Translations under genes and position numbers: made by a program
Shown: positions 5,944-12,552 of the stretch, one piece after another
Layout of the letters: each line of letters opens with the position of its first letter
Numbering within the stretch: position 1 is the stretch's first letter
Notes under the pieces: model-generated
Seen by the model: only the letters and a program-made list of their open reading frames with translations
The model's database searches: none
Told to the model about the DNA's origin: nothing
NCBI GenBank assembly: GCA_035310125.1
Contig: DATGEP010000246.1
Location: 1 to 12,552, forward strand
From: DATGEP01 sp035310125
Lineage (GTDB): Bacteria; Chloroflexota; Ktedonobacteria; Ktedonobacterales; JADMIN01
DNA length: 12,552 nt
Reading direction: 5' to 3'

Positions 5944-7338
5944 ATGGGAAAGCGTGTGCAGTCGCGTGTACGTGTGCGGTTGGTGCGGCGTGTCGCGCTG
6001 GGGATAACGGCGACGCTGGCCGGTATTCTCATCGTGCAGCTTGCGGTCGGTGCGATTGTTCATCCGCCCGCGGCTCACGCGGCGAGCCAGCAATACGACG
6101 AATTCTGGCGGCAAGATACGCCCACCGCGTTTGGCGCATGGACGCTGAATGGTGTGGCGATTGGTGGCACACCAACCAGCGTCGTGATGGCGCTTGCGCC
6201 CAGCCGCAAGACCGCGCTCGCATGCTCGTCTACGGATATTGACGGCGGCGCGACAAGCTATGACGCGCGCTCTGGATTGTGCGCCGGCAGCGATCCCTAT
6301 CCCGCCGGAACGTATAACGGCGGCGAGAACTATTACAACGGCGGCTCATTCTTCTTCGGCACGATGGTTTCACCCATCCATACGACCGCCGCACCAATCA
6401 ACCACGTCATTGCTTCCTGGAACGCGACGACGTCCGCAGGTACCTGGATGGAGGTCCATGTGCGCGTGCTTCAAGCCTCTGGCTGGACGCACTGGTACGA
6501 TCTTCCTATCTGGGCCAGCGACTTCAGCACCATCACGCGGCACAGTGTGAATGGGCAGGGTGATACCGATGGCGGTGTCGCGACTGATACGTTCTACACG
6601 AAGCCGGGCCAGGTGGCATCGGCCTACCAGCTCAGCTTCACCCTGTTCGCCACGTCACCGACGCTCAGCCCAGCGATCAGCCGCGTCACAGCCATTGCCT
6701 CGTACGACGCCTCGCAATACCAGACCATCGCGCCCGATACCGCCGTCTGGGGAACGAATCTGCCGGTGCCGCAACGCTCGCAGATGCTTTCGCAGTACCA
6801 GGGACTCGGCTATGGGGGTGGTGGCGAGGTCTGGTGCAGTCCTACCTCGACGAGCATGGTTATGGCGTACTGGTCCAACGTGCTGGGACAGACAAACCTG
6901 AACCAGACGGTACCGGATGCGGCGAAGGGCACGTATGATTTCGCCTACGGCGGCACGGGCAACTGGCCATTCAACACCGCGTACGCCGCCAGCTATGGCC
7001 TTACGGCCTACGTTACGCGGATGTATTCGATGAGTCAGATCGAGCAATGGGTCAAGGCGGGCGTGCCGATCGTCATTAGCATCGCGTTCAGCAACGGTAG
7101 TCTGCCGGGCGAGCCAGTGAAAAGCTCGCCGGGGCATCTGCTGGTGGTGCGCGGCTTCACGGCGAATGGCGATGTCATTACGAATGATCCCGCCGCTGCC
7201 ACCGATGCCGGCACGCAGATTGTCTATACGCGGGCCAATCTGGAATACGCCTGGCAGTACGGCTCCAACGGTACGGCGTACGTTATCTACCCCACCGGCT
7301 GGTCAATTCCGACGACCGACGCGCTGGGGAGCTGGTGA
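5944..7338 (+). CDS. Secreted C39-like (papain-fold) cysteine peptidase
   Basis: 464 aa. An AAGGAG sits 8 bases before the ATG. Residues 1-47 form a long signal peptide: a basic start (KRVQSRVRVRLVRR), a hydrophobic core at 18-39 and an AHA-A cleavage site. Residues about 48-268 are a beta-rich, aromatic region of unknown function. The C-terminal domain (about 272-455) has a C39/C39_2 layout: VPQRSQM, then GGEVWCSPTSTSMVMAYW with nucleophile C298, PGHLLVVRGF with H398, and VITNDP with D415, the standard Cys-His-Asp set. Secreted family members cleave peptides outside the cell; wall or surface proteins are plausible targets here, given the amidase 47 bp downstream in the same apparent transcript. 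It lacks ABC-transporter domains, so it is not a bacteriocin-processing exporter. Confidence 0.85.
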   Translation: MGKRVQSRVRVRLVRRVALGITATLAGILIVQLAVGAIVHPPAAHAASQQYDEFWRQDTPTAFGAWTLNGVAIGGTPTSVVMALAPSRKTALACSSTDIDGGATSYDARSGLCAGSDPYPAGTYNGGENYYNGGSFFFGTMVSPIHTTAAPINHVIASWNATTSAGTWMEVHVRVLQASGWTHWYDLPIWASDFSTITRHSVNGQGDTDGGVATDTFYTKPGQVASAYQLSFTLFATSPTLSPAISRVTAIASYDASQYQTIAPDTAVWGTNLPVPQRSQMLSQYQGLGYGGGGEVWCSPTSTSMVMAYWSNVLGQTNLNQTVPDAAKGTYDFAYGGTGNWPFNTAYAASYGLTAYVTRMYSMSQIEQWVKAGVPIVISIAFSNGSLPGEPVKSSPGHLLVVRGFTANGDVITNDPAAATDAGTQIVYTRANLEYAWQYGSNGTAYVIYPTGWSIPTTDALGSW

Positions 7339-7385
7339 AGGCTTCACGACAGAGACGTAGTGTCGCAATAGAAGGGACTTCGCAC

Positions 7386-9293
7386 ATGCTCAAACGCAAG
7401 TGGCAGCTTCTCCTTGGGGGACTCGCGCTCTTCTCGATGGTTGCGGGGGGCATCTGGGCCACTGCGGGCACTTTACGCCCGGCGCATGCGGCCTCCAGTG
7501 GGACGCTCGCGACAGCTTTTGCCAGCGCCGCGCAACAGGAAGGCGTTCCCCAGCAGCTCTTGATGGCGGTCTCGTACGCGGAGACGCAATGGAACGCTCG
7601 GCTCACCAGCACACGCTCCGATGTGGATGCGAACGATAACCCGGTGGCGGGTGAGAGTGTGTACGGGCCAATGGCGCTGTACCTCGATCCCAACCAGTCC
7701 GGTACCGTCGCGCAGGCGGCGACGGATCTGGGCGTGAGCATCAGCCAGGTGGAGACGGATCCGGCGACGAACATCCTGGGCGCGGCGGCGGTGCTCGTGG
7801 ACGACTCCAAGGTGACGAATAACGGCAACAAGCCAGCTTCAAGGGATATCAACGACTGGTATGGCGCGGTCGCGAAGTATGTCGGCGTGGGGCTCTACGA
7901 GCCGGCAAAGTCGTTCGCGGATCACGTGTACGGCATCCTGGGGCAGGGGGCGCAGGGTAACGCCTCTGATGGCGAGGCGCTGAGCGTCCAGGCGCAGAGC
8001 GTCAATCCGAACACGAGCCAGATTGATGTGCTGAATCTGAGCCATTTGCAGAACCAGCCGAGCGATTATCCTGGGGGCTACTGGACTCCGGCGGGTGGCA
8101 AGCACTACGGCGCCGCGAACCGGCCTGACAAGGGGCTGTTCATCCAGTATATCGTGATGCACGATACCGAGGAGGACTATCCTGGCACCATTCGCGCGTT
8201 CACCAATCCGGGCGGCTGCTGCTCGGCGCACTATGTCGTGGACGGCGCCGCGCAGGATCAGGGCGTCTATCCCGCGGTGACGCAGATGGTTCACAACAAG
8301 GACATCGCCTACCACGCCGGCAACTACTGGTTCAACCAGCACTCTATCGGCATCGAGGATGTGGGGTTTGCCAGCGGGCCGGACGGCTACTACACGCAAG
8401 CGATGTATGACGCGAACGCGAAGCTGGTGGCATATCTCTGCGCGGTCTATAACATTCCGATAAACCGTGCGCATATTCTGGAGCATGCTACGGTGCCTGG
8501 GCCGACACCGGCTTATACGCATGGCATGCACTGGGATCCAGGACCATTCTGGGATTGGGCGTACTGGCAGAGCCAGGTGGTCTACTACTACGAAAATGTG
8601 TGGACCAACCACGCGCCGCTGCCGGCTGGCTCGGAAGTGCCTGCCATCACGGCGGTCAATGCGAGCATCCGGCAGATCACCGCGGGCAGCGCGTTCAGCG
8701 CGGCGGGCGATATCCCGGTCTGGGAGACAAAGGGACACGTCGAATTCACCAGTGTGTATGCCGATAACAACGGCGTGCCGTCGAGCCAGCTCATCCTGGG
8801 CGCATCGGACCCCAGCACATGGGTGAGTCCAAGCAGCTACAACATTCGCGACTTTTCGTGCGACAACCTGCCGGACGCGACGCAGAATGCCGATGGCTCC
8901 TGGACGGAGAACTTCGATTCAGATCAGCGGGCGAAGGCGGACTTCGGTGAGGCGGTCGCGGTGATCGGCACGTACACCGATGCGAGCGGTGTGCTGTGGG
9001 ATAAGATCAACTTTAATGGGACGACGGGCTGGATTCGCGACAGCGACACGACGGGCGCCGTGGGTGCGCCGGGTGTGGTGGTAACGTTCGGTAGTACAAC
9101 CACGCTGTACGGGAAACCGCTGGTGAGTAGCGGATACGCGATCTGCAATGACGCTGCCAACGGCTTCTCACGAGCGGGCCAGTCATACGCCGCGCAGGCG
9201 ACGTATACTGACGCCAACGGTGCGGTGTGGTACGAGATCTATTACAATCACCGCGTTGCCTGGGCGCCGGCGACGGAGGTGTCGGTAGGTTGA
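7386..9293 (+). CDS. Secreted N-acetylmuramoyl-L-alanine amidase with lysozyme-like N-terminal region and SH3-like C-terminus
   Basis: 635 aa from ATG 7386, with AGAAGGG 9 bases upstream. An in-frame GTG at 7335 overlaps the previous gene and would mask the signal peptide. Residues 1-36 are a signal peptide (KRK, hydrophobic core, AHAAS). Residues 40-190 resemble a lytic-transglycosylase/lysozyme-like fold: GVPQQLLMAVSYAETQWN, with E66 in the catalytic Glu position. Residues 250-395 are an Amidase_2 domain: IVMHDTE (zinc H259), SAHYVVDG, IAYHAGN, IGIEDVG (E324), ILEHATVPG (H367) and WDPGPFWDW (D384). Residues 425-635 form about three SH3-like repeats with GTYTDASGVLWDKI and ATYTDANGAVWYEI as paired units, probably wall binding. 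The protein would cut the amide bond between MurNAc and the stem peptide, perhaps in wall remodelling or germination. Last gene before a strong terminator. Confidence 0.87.
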   Translation: MLKRKWQLLLGGLALFSMVAGGIWATAGTLRPAHAASSGTLATAFASAAQQEGVPQQLLMAVSYAETQWNARLTSTRSDVDANDNPVAGESVYGPMALYLDPNQSGTVAQAATDLGVSISQVETDPATNILGAAAVLVDDSKVTNNGNKPASRDINDWYGAVAKYVGVGLYEPAKSFADHVYGILGQGAQGNASDGEALSVQAQSVNPNTSQIDVLNLSHLQNQPSDYPGGYWTPAGGKHYGAANRPDKGLFIQYIVMHDTEEDYPGTIRAFTNPGGCCSAHYVVDGAAQDQGVYPAVTQMVHNKDIAYHAGNYWFNQHSIGIEDVGFASGPDGYYTQAMYDANAKLVAYLCAVYNIPINRAHILEHATVPGPTPAYTHGMHWDPGPFWDWAYWQSQVVYYYENVWTNHAPLPAGSEVPAITAVNASIRQITAGSAFSAAGDIPVWETKGHVEFTSVYADNNGVPSSQLILGASDPSTWVSPSSYNIRDFSCDNLPDATQNADGSWTENFDSDQRAKADFGEAVAVIGTYTDASGVLWDKINFNGTTGWIRDSDTTGAVGAPGVVVTFGSTTTLYGKPLVSSGYAICNDAANGFSRAGQSYAAQATYTDANGAVWYEIYYNHRVAWAPATEVSVG

Positions 9294-9310
9294 CGTGACC
9301 TGACGCTCTG

Positions 9311-9349
9311 GCCCCCGCTCCAAGTCATGGGGTGGGGGCATTTTCTTTG
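9311..9349 (+). terminator. Rho-independent terminator after the amidase gene
   Basis: GCCCCCGCTCC (9311-9321) pairs with GGGGTGGGGGC (9329-9339) in a GC-rich stem (9 of 11 positions) with a 7-nt loop, followed by ATTTTCTTT. It begins 18 bp after the amidase stop. It serves the plus strand; on the minus strand no T-run follows. The stop codon of the convergent thioesterase gene lies in its loop. Confidence 0.8.
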
Positions 9350-9822
9350 TGCTCTGGCACGCTCGCGGGCCGCTCACGCGCGTGGACGACGTAGCGACCA
9401 GTGAAGTCCATCGCGAGGGTGGCGCCATCGCCGATCTGAACGTGAAGCTCCAGGCGCGCTTTACCCCGGCGGCGCAGCGTCGTCTCGAAGGCGGCGAGGC
9501 GCGCTTCGGAGGGCTTGCGGCAGTGAGCGGTGAAGTCGTCGCGGACGGGCGACAGGTAGCGGCTGGTGCTTTCTTGAATCACGATGGTCGCGGGGATATC
9601 GCGCTCCTTGAGGATGAGCCAGATGAGACCCCAGCCGGTGAGTGTGACCAGCGCGTTGAGGCTGCCGGCGAAGGCGGTAGATTTGTGATTACGGTTCTGC
9701 CGCAGCGGTGCCGTGAGCGTCAATGTCTCACCATCGTAGTGCGCGACGGCGATGCCGATGGCCGTCGTGATGGGAATCTCATGGGCGAGCACCTCTTGAA
9801 GCTCGCGTGCTGGGTCCCGCAT
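9325..9822 (-). CDS. YiiD C-terminal-type hot-dog thioesterase
   Basis: 165 aa, with GAGGAGGGG close before the ATG. It matches the putative thioesterase family named after the C-terminus of YiiD: an N-terminal helix (LQEVLAHEIPITTAIGI), the block APLRQNRNHKSTAFAGSLN (38-56), ALVTLTGWGLIWLIL (hot-dog helix), VIQESTSRYLSPV, DDFTAHC and a final DFTGRYVV strand. Hot-dog enzymes of this sort hydrolyse acyl-CoA or acyl-ACP; the true substrate is unknown. The E. coli relative is fused to an acetyltransferase, whereas this is the stand-alone domain. It lies 36 bp downstream of the copper-related fusion gene on the same strand and is probably co-transcribed with it, although no functional link is obvious. 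The last codons overlap the terminator of the convergent amidase gene. Confidence 0.85.
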   Translation of the reverse strand: MRDPARELQEVLAHEIPITTAIGIAVAHYDGETLTLTAPLRQNRNHKSTAFAGSLNALVTLTGWGLIWLILKERDIPATIVIQESTSRYLSPVRDDFTAHCRKPSEARLAAFETTLRRRGKARLELHVQIGDGATLAMDFTGRYVVHARERPASVPEHKENAPTP

Positions 9823-9858
9823 CGCCCCTCCTCACCGTCGCCAGTGCGTCACAGCCGG

Positions 9859-12000
9859 TCAATAGCTCGCGGTGAATTTGAATCGTGCCTCGACCGGCTG
9901 GGTGCTCTTGGGTGGGATGATCTTGACGAGGACCGCCCAGTGGCCCGCCATTGTGAGGTCACCCTGACCGCTGTAGGTGCCGGGAGAACCGGCGCCAAGC
10001 GGCTGAAGCTGGACATTCTGCGTGCCCATGTCCATGTCGAGCATATCAGTGGTGATAACGACTGAGGCGCCGTTTACGGGCCGGCCCGTGCCGTCCTTTA
10101 CGGTCACGTAGAAGGTATTGGTGCCGAAGGTGGCAGGCGTCACCTTCAGGGTAACGGTGTAGTGGCTCACAGCCTGGCTCTGCATGAACGCCCCCCCTTG
10201 TGTGGCGGAGGCGGGGGCGCTGGGCGGTGTGGTCGCGAGCGAGCCGGCGTACGCGCCAAGCAGCGCAACGCAGAGCAGAACGACCGCGCCAATCATCGCC
10301 TCGCGCCCCAGCCAGTCTTCCAGCCGCTCGGCTAACTGGCGCGCGGTGCTGGATAGGGGTGGTGGCGGATTATCGCTCGATACATCGTGTGGCTCGCCGC
10401 GCACGCTGGCCGCGGCTGGCGTGTGGGAGCTGGCTAGCGCCATCTCAGCCGGTGCTGCCGTTTGCGTCTCAGATGGTGCGGCGAGGAGAAGGGCGAGGCG
10501 TGGGCGCAATACGAAAGCATGGTACACGCTGATCGCGACGATGAAGAGAAAGAACTCGATCTTCACGGCCAGGATGCGCCCATAGGCTGTGGTGAGAAAT
10601 TGCTGGATCGAGTCCAGATGGATGGTCGTGTTGAGCGAGCCAGTTGCCGCCAGCGCGACGGCGCAGATAATCGCGATGGCGCTAAACTGCGGCAGGCCGA
10701 GCGCCAGGACGCGGGCATGTTGTCGCTCGGCTAGCTCCGCGAGTGCGGGCACGAGGACGACGCTGATGTAGAAGAGGCCACCAATCCAGGCTGCCTCACA
10801 GACGAGATGGAAGAGATCTACGCCAAGCGCATAGGCAAACTCACGGGCGGGAACGGCGGCGGCATGGCCGGAGAGCGCGAAGGCGAGGATGAGCACAGCG
10901 CCCAGAAGGAGCTCGACGCGGCCAAAGAGCGAGCGTGCCTGCCAGCCTTGCACGAGCCGACCGGGTAGTTTAGGCGTGTCGCGCAGCGCCGCCACCACCT
11001 CACGCCGCCAATCGGGCACGGCGCGAGAGTTTGCGGGCAAAGCGTCTGCGTCCGCGACTTCGCTATCCGGGTGCGTGGGGCGCGCCCGGTGTGGAAGCCA
11101 GCCGCGTCGCTCCGCGAGATACATGAGGACGAGCGCGGCGAGCACCGTAAGCTGGCGTAGCCACCAGAAGTCGCCATAGCGGCTGCCGAAGAGAATGGCC
11201 CGCAGCAGTGGCGGCGAGAGCGCGCCAGACCATTCGCCGGCGAGGTCCGCTGACAGGGCCAGCACGATGCCGACATCGAAGACGAGCACAAGGCTGAGCG
11301 CGTTCATGGCGAGGCGGCGGAAGCGTCGCGCGGCGGCCTGCGCGGCGGCGGCGATATCAGGATCGCGTGCCGTGCCGGGGGGGAGTACCCAGGTTTCCCA
11401 GATGAGGCCGCCGACCCAGAAGGTCATGAAGAGCAGTGCGAGCCAGGTGAACACGGCCTCCACCAGTGTCTGTGCATCCGCCGCGCCGCTCGCGCCGCCG
11501 CCCGCGCCGGGAATGTGGCCGGTGGGTAGCTGCGTTGGGATTGGCGGGACACTGCCATCAGGGCGGGCCACCTGGAAGTAGAACGATCCTGAGGTAATAT
11601 GGCCGTCGTCGGCGGATTGCGTCACCCAGGCGACGACGTAGGTGCCGGCGGGAAGCAATGGCAGGCTGACGTCCATCTCCGTAGCGTTGCTCGGGTTTAC
11701 GTGGCTATCGTGATTGTCCACCTCGCGATTGGTGGTATCCACGACGATTGCGTGCGAGGTGCCGGGATTCACGTCTTCACTGAACCAGAGGCGCACCTGG
11801 GAGAGCGGCGCCTGCAAGACGGCGTGCGCGGCGGGATCGGAGCGCACCAGCAACGCATGCGCGGAGGCAATGGGGATCAAGCCGCCGCTGGAAGTGAACG
11901 GGAACGCGGTTGCCAGAAGGAGCGCGAAGGCCAATGCGAGCGCGATGGGTAGCGCACGGCGACGTGTGTGGGTAACCTGCCGGTGGCTCCGCTGGCTCAT
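9859..12000 (-). CDS. CopC-CopD-YtkA-like fusion, putative copper uptake/resistance membrane protein
   Basis: 713 aa from ATG 12000 (GGAG 4 bases upstream); an in-frame ATG at 12024 adds 8 residues. Positions below count from that longer start. A signal peptide (about 22-55) ends in ASA-H56. The CopC domain (56-152) starts with HALLVRSDPA, has LWFSEDV and ends with SADDGHITSGSFYF. H56 at the mature N-terminus, D140 and H142 correspond to the Cu(II) ligands of CopC. Residues about 185-600 hold about nine membrane spans of a CopD domain, including FWVGGLIWE, LSGHAAAV, DLFHLVCEAAWIGGLFY and YHAFVLRP. The C-terminal 620-721 is a periplasmic/extracellular beta domain of the FixH/YtkA type, with a Met/Asp-rich DMLDMDMG stretch. 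The layout matches YcnJ-like proteins that bind extracellular copper and move it inward, plus the extra tail domain. A hydrophilic Ala/Pro loop (513-562) precedes the last span. Confidence 0.88.
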   Translation of the reverse strand: MSQRSHRQVTHTRRRALPIALALAFALLLATAFPFTSSGGLIPIASAHALLVRSDPAAHAVLQAPLSQVRLWFSEDVNPGTSHAIVVDTTNREVDNHDSHVNPSNATEMDVSLPLLPAGTYVVAWVTQSADDGHITSGSFYFQVARPDGSVPPIPTQLPTGHIPGAGGGASGAADAQTLVEAVFTWLALLFMTFWVGGLIWETWVLPPGTARDPDIAAAAQAAARRFRRLAMNALSLVLVFDVGIVLALSADLAGEWSGALSPPLLRAILFGSRYGDFWWLRQLTVLAALVLMYLAERRGWLPHRARPTHPDSEVADADALPANSRAVPDWRREVVAALRDTPKLPGRLVQGWQARSLFGRVELLLGAVLILAFALSGHAAAVPAREFAYALGVDLFHLVCEAAWIGGLFYISVVLVPALAELAERQHARVLALGLPQFSAIAIICAVALAATGSLNTTIHLDSIQQFLTTAYGRILAVKIEFFLFIVAISVYHAFVLRPRLALLLAAPSETQTAAPAEMALASSHTPAAASVRGEPHDVSSDNPPPPLSSTARQLAERLEDWLGREAMIGAVVLLCVALLGAYAGSLATTPPSAPASATQGGAFMQSQAVSHYTVTLKVTPATFGTNTFYVTVKDGTGRPVNGASVVITTDMLDMDMGTQNVQLQPLGAGSPGTYSGQGDLTMAGHWAVLVKIIPPKSTQPVEARFKFTASY

Positions 12001-12012
12001 CGCTCCACTCAC

Positions 12013-12054
12013 TCCTGGCTTCATCCGCGCTTCATCCTGGCTTCGCTCCGCGCC
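12013..12054. repeat. Imperfect direct repeat upstream of the copper gene
   Basis: TCCTGGCTTCATCCGCGC (12013-12030) is nearly repeated as TCCTGGCTTCGCTCCGCGC (12036-12054). It covers the 5' end of the longer start option and its leader; function unknown. Confidence 0.35.
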
Positions 12055-12148
12055 TGGTCCCAGCGCGTTCCATTGCGCGGTATCGTCTCTTCAATAGGCT
12101 ACACCGGGACGTTACGGAGGCGCAAGACGTTGGGCCGGATTGTGTGCG

Positions 12149-12178
12149 CATGCGTCGTCTGCATGCGTCTACATGCGT
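12149..12178. repeat. Three short CATGCGT repeats
   Basis: CATGCGT occurs at 12149-12155, 12162-12168 and 12172-12178, spanning the 3' end of the partial CopC-like gene and the gap before the fusion gene. It could be a regulatory site in the leader of the downstream gene, or chance. Confidence 0.25.
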
Positions 12179-12552
12179 GGACGTCGTGCCAGGAATACGC
12201 CGCCACTGCCGCCGATGATCGGGCCAGCAATGCCGATGATGATCGCCAGCCAGGTCGGTGTGGCGCCGCCGGATGATGCCGCGGTCGTGTGTGCGGAGGT
12301 GGTTGTGGTGGCTTTTGGATTGACGGTGAACGTGAAGGCCCCGATATCTGGATCGCCGTCGTCGAGTGAGACGGTATGCCACTCCACGAGGTACGTTTCC
12401 GATCCGTCGCCAGTCATCGGCACCGTCATGGTCTTGAGGTTCGCGCGATCCACCTGCGCGGTCCCGCTCACCGGCTGGTGTTTCGCGTCGTAGATGACAA
12501 TGCCGCTGCCGTTCAGGTCAACGTTTTCGAGGAAGTGAATTGTGACGAGCGA
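12169..12552 (-). CDS. CopC-like membrane-anchored protein, C-terminal part (partial at window end)
   Basis: The minus-strand frame is open from the right edge to a TAG at 12169-12171 (127 residues seen). The first part is the second half of a CopC-type beta-sandwich: TIHFLENVDLNGSGIVIYD, then TMTVPM, then YLVEWHTVSLDDGDPDIGAFTFTV. Next come a Thr/Ala/Ser linker, a membrane span (TWLAIIIGIAGPIIGGSGG) and a short basic tail (ARRPRM), so the domain is anchored outside the membrane. In canonical CopC the DGH motif supplies a Cu(II) ligand; here the His is replaced by Asp (DDGD), so type II copper binding may be altered or lost. It is upstream of, and co-oriented with, the CopC-CopD fusion. The N-terminus is outside the window. 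Confidence 0.75.
   Translation of the reverse strand, partial: SLVTIHFLENVDLNGSGIVIYDAKHQPVSGTAQVDRANLKTMTVPMTGDGSETYLVEWHTVSLDDGDPDIGAFTFTVNPKATTTTSAHTTAASSGGATPTWLAIIIGIAGPIIGGSGGVFLARRPRM

Noticed and set aside
7839..8738. Long minus-strand reading frame (299 aa)
   Set aside because: Antisense to the amidase gene; arginine-rich composition typical of a GC-rich shadow frame.
9349..10065. Long plus-strand reading frame (238 aa)
   Set aside because: It lies antisense to the thioesterase and the end of the copper fusion gene, both strongly supported by conserved motifs.
1..12552. CRISPR array, rRNA or tRNA genes
   Set aside because: No regularly spaced repeats and no RNA gene signatures were seen on reading both strands.

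Overview
The window looks like a chromosomal segment of a high-GC bacterium, most likely a member of the Chloroflexota (Ktedonobacteria-like). This is an inference. It rests on the combination of an archaeal-type predicted methyltransferase, large secreted wall-active enzymes, a CopC-CopD-YtkA fusion and the style of the degraded transposase, not on any marker gene. Roughly the first 4.2 kb is visibly less GC-rich and reads as an accessory island. From about 4.5 kb onward the sequence is GC-rich housekeeping-type DNA.

Positions 153-4158 are bounded by a perfect 18-bp inverted repeat (153-170 and 4141-4158). Further subterminal copies of the same motif (consensus TTGCCTCANAAGTCG) follow inside each end, in the orientation expected of a transposon with multiple transposase-binding sites. 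No intact transposase is visible inside. The cargo is: (i) a 369-aa protein with an N-terminal helix-turn-helix and a P63C phage-associated domain (390-1499, +), preceded by a TATAAT box and an inverted repeat; (ii) a junk zone (1600-2152) with a zinc-ribbon gene fragment joined to the remnant of a DDE transposase carrying a frameshift and two in-frame stops; (iii) a DarT-DarG toxin-antitoxin operon on the minus strand (ssDNA thymine ADP-ribosyltransferase toxin, and a macrodomain antitoxin with a C-terminal extension), one nucleotide apart. Coding remnants lie on both flanks of the element (2-145 and about 4318-4532).

Beyond the element, 4547-5395 (-) encodes a SAM-dependent methyltransferase of the archaeal predicted type. 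After a gap of about 550 bp containing a near-consensus sigma-70 promoter (5777-5804), a two-gene plus-strand unit follows: a secreted C39-like cysteine peptidase (5944-7338), then a secreted N-acetylmuramoyl-L-alanine amidase with an N-terminal lysozyme-like region and C-terminal SH3-like repeats (7386-9293). Both are exported and probably act on peptidoglycan or surface polymers. A rho-independent terminator (9311-9349) closes this unit.

Convergent to it, on the minus strand, is a copper/envelope cluster: the C-terminal part of a CopC-like membrane-anchored protein (12169-12552, partial), a CopC-CopD-YtkA-like fusion (9859-12000) and a YiiD-type hot-dog thioesterase (9325-9822). The last two are closely spaced and probably co-transcribed.

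The best candidate for something undescribed is the small inverted-repeat element that pairs a P63C/HTH protein with a complete DarTG module. Each component family is known. The combination and the terminal architecture are what deserve checking.
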